Assembly: GCA_010015655.1 (NCBI GenBank)
Contig: ML976666.1
Span: 284,038-348,037, forward strand
Source: Bimuria novae-zelandiae CBS 107.79
Lineage: Eukaryota > Ascomycota > Dothideomycetes > Pleosporales > Didymosphaeriaceae
Reading direction: 5' to 3'
DNA: 64,000 nt
The notes beneath the pieces are model-generated. The model made no database searches, was not told where the DNA came from, and saw only the letters and a program-made list of their open reading frames with translations. Below, one piece after another: positions 34,541 through 43,138 of the stretch. A program made the translations under genes and the position numbers. Each line of letters begins with the position of its first letter. The stretch's first letter is position 1.

Positions 34541-35340
34541 AGGAGAGCAAAGAGACTTCCGAATCACCACATTCAGAAGCTAGAAGGCATACCCTAGCCA
34601 GAGGAGCCGGCCACTGGGGCCCGCACTCCAAAGGCCACGACACAGGCATGAAAGGATCGGCAGAGGACACTGGGACCTCCTCCCCTCTCATGACCCCGCC
34701 CATCAAAACATGAACTGCAGTGGTAGAGTACGCGGGAGCACTCCTGACCGGAGTAGCCTTCTCAGCCAACACAATCCATGCTCCTTGAAGCATCTTACGA
34801 GTCCTTTTTTTGTCGCTGTTGGCATACCAGCAGGCTCTGTGCCGGGGTAGGCCGGTGTGCGCTGGGTATACCGGGAGGATGTTCCCGCCAGGTTGAATGG
34901 GAGGAACATGGAGAAGGTACGGTGCATCGTGGATTTGATCGGAGGGATACCATGTTGAAGGCTGGAAGGAGAGCAAAGAGAGTTCCGAACCACCACATTC
35001 GGAAGCTAAAAGGTAACCCTGGCCAGAGGAGGCAGCAACTGCACGCACTTCCAACGACCGCAGCACAGTCGTGACGCAGATCGAGAGGAAATTGAGACCT
35101 CCTCCTTGTTCACGACCCCGCCCATGATAAACACAGTGTAATATGGTTTTAGGCGCGAGCGCTCCTGACCGGAGCGGCTTGGTCTAGCACCTACACTTTG
35201 TTTCGTGCCCCTTGCGACAGCTTACGGAAGGTCGGAGTTGCCTCCAACCATGGGCTTTTGTGCCGCTGTGACCACTTTCTCTGTATGCAGTAGGGCGGGT
35301 CAGGCAGTTGCGCTGCTGGGTATACCGTTGCCATGTTGAA
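34541..35340. repeat. Imperfect tandem direct duplication, period about 426 bp
   Basis: The sequence AGGAGAGCAAAGAG starts both copies, at 34541 and 34967. Corresponding landmarks recur in order: TTCCGAA-CACCACATTC-GAAGCTA, CTAGCCAGAGGAG/CTGGCCAGAGGAG, GACCTCCTCC, GACCCCGCCCAT, CTCCTGACCGGAG, and GCTGGGTATACC (34861 and 35315). The first 220 bases align clearly, and the rest align with indels. No coding role was found. Confidence 0.75.
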
Positions 35341-35517
35341 TGGCGGATGCTTCTCGCCATGTTGGATGGGAGTAAGCATGATAACAACAGAATAGAACGC
35401 GCGACCGCATCGCGCGTGCTGGCAATAAAAACTGGCCAAATGAAAGAGGGTGGTGGAGGAAAAGCAAAAGGATTTGGCGGGGCTTTGATAGAGGTAGCGG
35501 CAAACGGACGCCGCGAC

Positions 35518-35531
35518 CACGTGATCACGTG
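35518..35531. promoter_or_regulatory. Palindromic double E-box CACGTG-AT-CACGTG
   Basis: Two CACGTG hexamers spaced by AT form a perfect 14-bp palindrome, a plausible site for bHLH factors. There is no convincing gene next to it, so its use is uncertain. Confidence 0.35.
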
Positions 35532-36883
35532 ATGATACAATCGCACCCACCCAGGCAGTCGGGCCCGCCTGGAAGGGCAGTGAGGCGATTGGGAGGCACG
35601 CTAGTGCCAGATTCGATTAGTGGTTCGCGCTAATCGTTTGTGTTGGGAGGCATTGCACGACGTCTTTCCTCTATATCTCTCTCCTCGCTCTGCATACTGC
35701 TCTACCGGATTACGCATGCTGTTGCGCAAATGAACAGTCGGCCTGGTGGAATCTTGATCCACCTCTGATGTACGCCCAAGTGACATTCTCTGTTGAAAGA
35801 CCCAGATACTAGATAAATTCATTGTAGATTTAGAAGGTCACGCAAAGATCCAGACTCGTACGTATCAGACGATCGCCTACTTAATCGTATCTGAATCTTG
35901 ATACTATTGTACAGTAAAATCCTCCATAGCCTGTCAAGAACTAATCAGATCGAAGGAGAACGAACGAACGAAAACTATATTAAGTGAGGCACCTCAGCCT
36001 GGGCTATACCTAGGTATTCTTGCCAAAGATATTCCGAGTAGCTCTTGGATTTAGCGTAGAAGTTAATGTATTTAATAGTTCATGGTCTCAGAGCATATCG
36101 CGAGCAAGAACTAAAGTGTACATGTTTAGCCCGTCAACAAGGATCTAATCTCGACGGGAGGTGGCATCACATAAAGCTTTTCTAGCAGAATCGGCCCCTT
36201 AGATGCTCTTCTTGCATAATGAGATGGTGGTGAGCAAGTGCATGTAAATAATTGTGCGGTTACTTATGCAAAGCGTGATATCATATAGGAACAAAGGCGC
36301 GGCACCTTTACGGACGACTCCGCAGTACTGAACTTGTCTTGACTAGGTACTTCAAAAAACATCTGCTTCATAAATTTATTGCTATTCAGAAGAAATAGAT
36401 TCAACGTCATATCTCATTATAAATATTGCCCTAAGATGTGTGTTCGGGAGGCACAACCTGAGGGAGGGTTTGGTGTCTAGACATGGGTTCGATATCGGCA
36501 TTTATGGATCGCTCAAAATCGTTGTTTCAATCTACAGTCTTGGATCTGCATGAACATGGTCATGTAGAACAGACGTATTTATATTCACCTAAGAATCTCC
36601 GGCAGTTCGTTTGTTGTTGTGTTTTTAACCGAGGCTTTTGCATTGCAAGCACGGTGGATTGACTGTCAACCGGGCGCTCTGCCAAAGATTGGTCCCTCAC
36701 CCCATTATCTTTCTGTTCCAGATTAAGCTTTCAAGCTCTCGCAAAGTGTCACTTAAGCCCCGCGCCTTCTGTTTTCGCACTGCGCGCGCCCACAACCGCC
36801 AGCTGTACTCCCCATCAGCGCCCACAACCGCTAACTGTACTCGTCATCGGCGCCACACAACCCATATTGCCAACTTCGCAGGC

Positions 36884-37892
36884 ATGGTCCATCTCATGGA
36901 ACTTCCCGGCGAGCTGCGCAATAGGATATGGGAATATGCGCTCACCACCGACAAACGACGCGTCCGCATGATCATCTCTGGCAATGTTGCGCGCAAACAT
37001 AACCTTCCTCACAACCCGACACCTCCCGCAGCACGTGGCGCTTTGTCGATGACAACAACAAGACGGTGAACCAGCTTGCCTTAGTCTCCAAAGAAGTTCG
37101 CGAAGAGACCAAAGGCCTAGAGATCAAGTTCAACCAGATTCGATTCGGTTCCGGGAACACATTTTTCGATGATTCTATCAAGGAGTTTATCGAATGGTTG
37201 CAATACCAGATGAATTGATTGGCCGCTTAATGTCACATTCGACAGTGACACCGGCTTGGAGGTTTTCAACAACACTTTCTGGCTTCAGAGCCACTCTGGG
37301 CTGTTCAAGGACCTTCTTCGAGCGTGCGAGCGCAACCCCAAAATCAAAGTGCGCTTCTGCCTCCCAGGGTACGTAGTTCATGAAAATAAGAGAGAATTGC
37401 CGGAACTAACAGCACTGCTCGCTGTCTAGGTTGCTCATCAACGCTACACAGCCGCAGCGATTCGTTGAGCATGGCATGGCGTTGCGTCTAGCCTTGCGCG
37501 GTGAGGATTTCAGCTACCTTGCTCCGCGCGCTTTGGGCCCCACGGAGGTCAAGAACAAGCGGAAGCTCAAAAAGCTTGGTGATAAACGCTTCCTGGGGCA
37601 ACATCAGGATGAGATTAAGCGCCTTGGAAGGCAGGCTCGCAACCTGAAGGTGTGTATGCTCCACTTGTTCTCGTCCATGGCCGTCCTGCTCTACCAGGCC
37701 AAAAAGCTGACATCCTTCGAGATCTACACCTCCGACATGCATTTCAAAACCGATAATTTCCGCCAGAACGCCCAATACAAATAGTATAGCAAGCGACAGC
37801 CGAATCGCCGCCTAGTCGACAGTAAATTCACTGTCGAACAGAAGGAAGAGTGGGTCAGCTTTGCCTAGAGGATGCACATGACGGGATTCTGA
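36884..37892 (+). pseudogene. Decayed gene of a LPGELRNRIWEYAL-type fungal family
   Basis: The ATG at 36884 begins MVHLMELPGELRNRIWEYALT, typical of a large fungal family of F-box-like/2EXR-like proteins of unknown role. The coding frame then shifts twice. Near 37030 it moves to the frame reading WRFVDDNNKTVNQLALVSKEV. Near 37215 it moves back to IDWPLNVTFDSDTGLEVF. A normal intron follows (GTACGT...GTCTAG, about 37371-37430), after which LLINATQPQRF continues. The frame is next cut by TAG at 37782-37784 and TAG at 37866-37868 before a TGA at 37890. Reading-frame quality stays high between lesions, so decay is recent or the sequence has errors. Confidence 0.65.
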
Positions 37893-38244
37893 GGAAACTG
37901 GTTTGGCTGAGGCAGTATTCCAGAGCGCAGGGAAATGGGCTGGCAAGAAAGGGAGACGTCATGGAGAATATGGCATGTGTTGCATTCACGGAAGACCTAT
38001 ACGGTGTCAAAGTTTGTATACATCATGTTTGAATGCTGCCACATGGCCAACAGCACGCTCGTGATCGAGCAGCTCTTCGAATAGACACTTGTCTTTTCGG
38101 TGGCCTTTAGCAAGTCAGCTTTTGTTTATTGCGTATGCGCACAACTGAGTTCCCTCACTGCGCTAATGCTCCTGGAAGGAAATCCAGACGTGGTTCTTAT
38201 TACTGCCACTACACTTTATGCTCCCACTCGCGATGCCTCATCCC
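37893..38244. other. Short intergenic spacer
   Basis: No supported feature. It lies between the decayed gene (+) and the tandem family (-). Confidence 0.4.
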
Positions 38245-38603
38245 TAGCCTATACCTGCGCTTAAGATAGCGTCGCTATCTCTTACGCGCGTATGCCTAAG
38301 CGTATAATTTTTATTGCTAGCGAGGCGCTCAAACTCTTCGTTAGTCATCCAATGGTCCCCTCCCGCGCACTGCCATCTCCAATGATCTTTCTTTTTCTAT
38401 ATGAACCCTAGCGGACAAGGATAAAGCTCAATCAGCTTCTTCTGCAGCTCAATTTCATGCGCTGTTAGATTTCTCTTGGCCCCAGTTTGGAATACCTCTA
38501 TGAGTGGTCCTGCCAGTTTCGTTGAGATACCGCAGTCGTTCTGGGGGTTGGTGAGAGACCATCTTTCGATAGTCGTACGCCTCTGAAGATAAATATTGCT
38601 CAT
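38245..38603 (-). pseudogene. Stop-interrupted third copy of the CP-WLKQ-GWRC-HW module
   Basis: In the frame from 38603 downward, the sequence reads LTAHEIELQKKLIELYPCP, then GFI, TAG (38397-38399), and KKKDHWRWQCAGGDHWMT, then NEEFERLA, ending at TAG 38245-38247. It matches the module of the two upstream ORFs: LT-x-IE-Q before the CP, then GW-C-GG-HWMT and ER. The TAG sits where the others have Trp (WLKQ), as a single G-to-A change of TGG would give. Its 5' part overlaps the C-terminus of the 280-aa ORF in another frame. The two may therefore once have been a single two-module protein now split by a frameshift. Confidence 0.6.
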
Positions 38604-39297
38604 AGGTGATCTTGTGGCCTTTTTGAATCATCGTGCTTATGTATCTCAGCACTTCTCCAGATATGGGACCACCTATCAAGCATGGGTTTTTGATGAATTC
38701 TTCGATAGGTAACATGTTGTTTGGTGGTCCGACACCGGTTTGGTAACCGACTGCGTTCAGGTCGTCGCCGTGCTGAAGACGCTCCGCTTGTCGGTCTGAT
38801 ATCCAGTGGTCGCCTTCTTTGCACCTCCATCCGAAGTCTTGCTTGAGCCACGCAAATTTTCGCGGACAAGTACCTATGGCCCTAGATCTTATCACCCTTT
38901 GTGAATTTTCTCGGGTTGATGTTTCCTCTCGCGTCTTCACGCAAGTACTCCGTCTTTTTCCATTTATAGTATCTCGTGTGCCGTCAACGCTTTGTTCTTC
39001 TCTTCCAGACTGGTCAATTGCAGATGATGCTGGCTTAAGTGCCTTTTCGCGTTTATTTTTGCGTTTCGAGGGTGTTTTTGAGCTGGTATCTTCTGACCTG
39101 GGACCTTGTTCAGCTGATTGGTGTCCAAATATCACGGGATCTTCGCCACACTCGAGGAGCTTTTTGAAACACAATTCATCACAAGCAACCCATTCCAGCT
39201 CTTTCTTGGGCCCTCTAATTCCTTTCACTTGCAGTCTTACGCCAGCGAATGACTCTGTAGACCCCGAATTTTCTTCACCGAACGGGTCTAGCGACAT
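38455..39297 (-). CDS. Unknown protein with CP-WLKQ-GWRC-HW module (copy 2)
   Basis: An ATG-initiated ORF of 280 aa without introns. I do not recognise the family. Residues 1-60 contain three cysteines (VACDELCFKKLLEC). Residues 65-140 are charged low complexity. Residues 144-194 hold the module CPRKFAWLKQDFGWRC, then EGDHWISDRQAER, then a G-x-D...VG-x-Q...GPPNN stretch. The same module occurs in the neighbouring ORF at 39397-40872 on the same strand, so the two are tandem relatives. Conserved C, C, H, D and Trp residues suggest a small structured domain, perhaps metal-binding (inference). The C-terminal 45 residues overlap a better-looking frame and may be the product of a frameshift. Confidence 0.6.
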   Translation of the reverse strand: MSLDPFGEENSGSTESFAGVRLQVKGIRGPKKELEWVACDELCFKKLLECGEDPVIFGHQSAEQGPRSEDTSSKTPSKRKNKREKALKPASSAIDQSGREEQSVDGTRDTINGKRRSTCVKTREETSTRENSQRVIRSRAIGTCPRKFAWLKQDFGWRCKEGDHWISDRQAERLQHGDDLNAVGYQTGVGPPNNMLPIEEFIKNPCLIGGPISGEVLRYISTMIQKGHKITYEQYLSSEAYDYRKMVSHQPPERLRYLNETGRTTHRGIPNWGQEKSNSA

Positions 39298-39396
39298 TGA
39301 CCTTAGCAGGGTCGGCTAGTTGAAAACTTATAGAACGTAGGAATTGAATTGCGTTATAGAGAACTACAAGAATGAGCCGTCCTGGAAAGAGAATGT

Positions 39397-40872
39397 TTAC
39401 CATCTGCCATTGCCCGGATATCCACCGCCAAATCCTCCAGCACGACCAAAATCTCCAGCGCCACCAAAGAATTGAGCTCTGGCACCCGCAAAACCTCCTC
39501 TAGATACCATGGCAGATAATGATCCTGCTAATCTTGGGAATGCTCGCCTTCCTCGCTTTCCCCAGTTGGTATCGTTTCCCGGCGGGCCTGGACCATCCTG
39601 GCAGCCGACGAATCTGGGATCTTCTCCACGTGCAATGCGTTCTGCCTGCTCGTCCGTCATCCAATGGTTGCCCCCCTCGCACCTCCATCCTACTTTTTGT
39701 TTAAGCCAGGGGAATAGCGCTGGGCACGGAACTTGTGTCGCCAGGACCTGCTGTACTTCAATTTGCTGCTGTGTCAGACCCTGGGTAGCATAGGCCGGCA
39801 TTTGCATATGTTGAACTTTGATCGTACTGTAGGATTGCCTTGCAGCCTGCGTTCCGTAATTGGCCGCGGTAGTCTTCTCGTAGTCCTTGCGGTTACTCTT
39901 GCTGTTTGAAGGTCCCGCTTCTGTTATCCTTGAAGGTACAGCAGTTTGGGTGATAGTCGTAACCTGTGTTATTGTCCTTGAAGGCCCTGTACGGCGAGAG
40001 GACTCCTTGCGAGATGATTCCTTACGAGAAGACTCCTTCCGAGAAGACTCCTTCCGAGAAGACTCTTTTCGGGACGAGTCCTCGTGCCTGACGTCTTCGT
40101 GAGATGGCTCTTTTCGTAAAGACTCTCTGCAAGATGAGTCCTCGCGCCTAGTATCTCTACGGGACGAATCTTCATGCCTGTCACCTTTGCGAGACGACTC
40201 CTCCCGCCTAGAACCTCTGCGAGAGGATTCTTCTTGCCTGCCGTCTCTGCGAGACGACTCCTCCCGCCTGGATTCTCTCCGAGATGATTCCTCGCGCCTA
40301 GAATCTCTGCGAGATGCATCCTCATGCCTATCATCTTTTCGGGACGATTCCTCACGCTCGGAGTCTCTCCGAAATGACTCCTTCCGCACTGCCTCTTTAC
40401 GTGAAGCCTCCTGGCGCGGATAATCCTCCTGCGTGTACTCGTGTGTTGTCGTTGTCGTTTCTTCCTCGACGATAGTAGTTACATGTCGCGATGAATTTCT
40501 CTTAGACAACTCCGGATCTCGCGAGGATGATGATCTGTGGCTTGATTCAGCTGCAGTCAGTTGGCGCGACGTCTTCATTGGAGCGCGACTCGAGCTGTCC
40601 GAAGTGTCCAGCGCAGGAAGCTGACGAGATGTTCGGATAGGCAGCTGGCGTGAGCTGTTCGGTGCTTCGGGCGCAGGTAATTGGCGAGACGTAGCCATAG
40701 GCGTAACTCGGGAAGTCCCAGAGTCTGGTACGGGAAGCTGTCGAGACGTAGCCATAGGTGTATGACGAGAGCTTCCAGACTCCGGCCCGGGAAGCTGGCG
40801 AGAAGTCCCGAGGACCGTCTCCTCCCCCTCCTTCTCCTTATCATTCGCTTTCTTGAAAAAGTTCATGGACAT
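39397..40872 (-). CDS. Unknown protein with SR/RE repeats and CP-WLKQ-GWRC-HW module (copy 1)
   Basis: A single-exon ORF of 491 aa. The Met at 40872 is the first ATG (MSMNFFKKANDK), with an alternative at 40866. Residues 25-125 contain about five degenerate units of TSRQLP-x-P...SR-x-PM. Residues about 150-290 are an extended Arg/Ser/Glu repeat (EESSRRDSRREESSRRE and a run of SSRKE). A Ser/Thr-rich linker follows. The module CPALFPWLKQKVGWRC, then EGGNHWMTDEQAER, lies at about 383-433. The protein ends with a Gly/Phe/Arg-rich tail (GFGGGYPGNGRW). The SR-like and GFG-rich parts suggest a disordered, possibly RNA-associated protein, which is inference. No known domain was recognised. Confidence 0.65.
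   Translation of the reverse strand: MSMNFFKKANDKEKEGEETVLGTSRQLPGPESGSSRHTPMATSRQLPVPDSGTSRVTPMATSRQLPAPEAPNSSRQLPIRTSRQLPALDTSDSSSRAPMKTSRQLTAAESSHRSSSSRDPELSKRNSSRHVTTIVEEETTTTTHEYTQEDYPRQEASRKEAVRKESFRRDSEREESSRKDDRHEDASRRDSRREESSRRESRREESSRRDGRQEESSRRGSRREESSRKGDRHEDSSRRDTRREDSSCRESLRKEPSHEDVRHEDSSRKESSRKESSRKESSRKESSRKESSRRTGPSRTITQVTTITQTAVPSRITEAGPSNSKSNRKDYEKTTAANYGTQAARQSYSTIKVQHMQMPAYATQGLTQQQIEVQQVLATQVPCPALFPWLKQKVGWRCEGGNHWMTDEQAERIARGEDPRFVGCQDGPGPPGNDTNWGKRGRRAFPRLAGSLSAMVSRGGFAGARAQFFGGAGDFGRAGGFGGGYPGNGRW
39990..40430. repeat. Coding minisatellite for SR/RE repeats
   Basis: Degenerate 15- to 30-bp units such as CGAGAAGACTCCTTC and GCGAGACGACTCCTC repeat across this interval. 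They encode (on the minus strand) the SSRKE/EESSRR tract of copy 1. Five SSRKE units lie adjacent at about 40006-40080. Length variation between strains is expected. Confidence 0.75.
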
Positions 40873-43138
40873 TGTTAGCTGGATTTTCACAAAGCTGTTT
40901 TATTGCAATGCTTGGTTGTTTATGTTTTGTAGAAGTTCCTTAGGCGCAGAATGGGTCTTAAATAGTGCTGCCTGTACGTCGATGCTGCCGTTTGGTGACT
41001 GGATCATCTATGAATTCTTCTGCCGCAGATACACAGAACATGACGACCCAGTTTTCCGTCACGGTATTCAGCAGCATGAATCTCGAACCAACACTCCATC
41101 AACGTGGTACCAAAATGACCGAGGACTGTCTCAGTAAAGTCCTCATCAGTATACACCCATCTTTCCGTATCACCGTCTAGAACCGCTCCTACTCCTGGAC
41201 ATCATCCATCAAACGAACATCCAACAACGTGTGAATCCACATGGGACATTCTAAAAAGCCACGACGTGAATCGCGTCTACAATTCGACTTCACGCTCATC
41301 TCATTCCACCCCGGAAGTGACCTCCGACCGCACCGCAAACCTGTGTTTCAAGCTACGCCCACAGTAAGCACGTCATCCTACGATTCCTTCGCTGACCTCA
41401 GCCACTCACTCTTCCCTTCCAAGCAGTCATCACAAGCGCGCGTATGCCGCAGACTGTCATAGCCCACTCTCTTCCATCATCTTCACGCAAAACCTACCCT
41501 TCAAAGACCCCGTCATCGCCACTTGCAACCCACCACGCCCTTGAATTACACATCATCACGCCATCCCATCATCCAAGTAGCCCCTCCTTCCTCCATCTAG
41601 CCCACTTCACTCCCTCCACCCCACCATACCCGCCACGGACCCGTAGACAACTTATCATCACGTGTCCCCTTCCCATATGACTCCGCACATCTCCACGCCT
41701 GCCAACCTCAACATGGCTAGCCCAACTCAAGATAGCAACACCGCGGGCGCTAAACGGGCACAGCCGCCCACACTGATCCTTCGCGCATCCGCGGAGCCGA
41801 TATGACTCCACACTACAGCGGGGCTCACTTGCGTCACGAGCACACACGGTGCGCGAACGCGCATACTCTACCCTATCGATAAACCCACCTATGCTGCATG
41901 TACAAGGGGAGACAACCCAGGGTGATAGAGATATTGTTTGTGGTTGTAGGATGAGGATGCGAGACGGAATTGGGGTATTGAAGGCAGTGGGTACGATGTT
42001 TGTTCGTTGGTGGCTTGCCCAGCGCCGTGCGAGGAATGACTGCCTGGTCGACGGGTGCTCGCATAGGCTTCGACCCTGTGGCATCACCATGCGACAGAGC
42101 CGGTAAGTAAGCCGTAGACTCGGGACGAGGGCGAAAGAAGCATGCGCCTCACTCAGGCATCAGTGTGGAGGCCTGCGCCCATTGAGTGGGTAGTTAGTTA
42201 CCTCGCCCTCGTTTGAGGTATAGATGTTGCCTGGCGCTGCGGGGCGCATGCACTCCCACCTCGCGTGCGATAAGTCTGCATGAAAGGTGCACATCAGAGA
42301 AGAAGAAGGGCGTTGCTGAACTGCGCTTGCGTGCTTGCTTGCTAAGTAAGCTCTCTCGTGCGGTAGTATGGTCGGAGGTATATTAAGAGTACAAATGGGG
42401 GGAATCTCGAGGGTATAGAAGATAGAAGAAAAAGCCAGATAACAGACCATCTCTGAAACGAACACAGCCCATCCAGCTGTCCATGCCTGAGGCATCTATT
42501 AATACGTGAGCCCGCTCGCTCCTGCCCCAAGAAATGACGTAAGCACCGAAAAGTCATGAAGGAGTGATTCGAATCATAACGGGGCATAAGAAACGATAGA
42601 ACAAAATTCAGAATAAATGAAGGGAGAGGGTGAAAGATCAGATCAAACGCCGAGTGAAATGCAGTGTCGTCCGTTCCAGATCATGCTGTCCAATATGCGA
42701 TCCTGGTCATGCGATGCCAATATGCACCACCAGACTCTAGTTCCATACGCCGTGGTCCCGATGAGTGTATAGGGTATTCTTGATAAGAAACATCCATGAT
42801 GAAACGATGTATATCTCAAACGCCGCCTGCTGGGGGTATTGTGTATGATGCAATCCAAAGTCAGCCGATGGAAAGTTCCGGAGCTGACGCCGAGAGTTGG
42901 AAAAAACTAAGCGATAATAAAGGAAACTCAACGAAGTAAGGAGAAGAGCAACGCGTACGACGCAAGGCAGACTACCGAGGAGAAGATGGTGTGGAGGGAG
43001 GTGCGCTATACCGGTTTGGGTATGGCACCAAAGGATCATGAGAACGTTGTAGATCACCCGACGTGCATGCTCACCACCATCGTCGAGCACGAAAAGATGG
43101 CCTTCTCCACTTTGTTCGTTATCTCAGAACTTCTCCTG
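40873..43138. other. Intergenic region
   Basis: The upstream side of the tandem-family gene is followed by C/A/T-rich sequence (41240-41700). No gene is supported, and ORFs here are below 180 codons with no domains. The part near 43138 is the 3' flank of the Medusa-type gene. Confidence 0.4.

Larger units (their letters stand above)
33432..36883. other. Gene-poor region
   Basis: About 3.4 kb without a credible gene. It contains G/T-rich simple sequence at 34320-34530, the tandem duplication at 34541-35340, a double E-box palindrome at 35518-35531, and moderately AT-rich DNA at 35820-36640. The last 250 bases look like a 5' leader. Confidence 0.5.

Noticed and set aside
34485..35066. 193-codon minus-strand ORF with an internal repeat
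   Set aside because: The peptide repeat simply reflects the 426-bp DNA duplication. No ATG context, domain or conservation argument.
36470..36510. GGGTTCGAT motif resembling a tRNA B box
   Set aside because: No matching A box or cloverleaf could be built around it.
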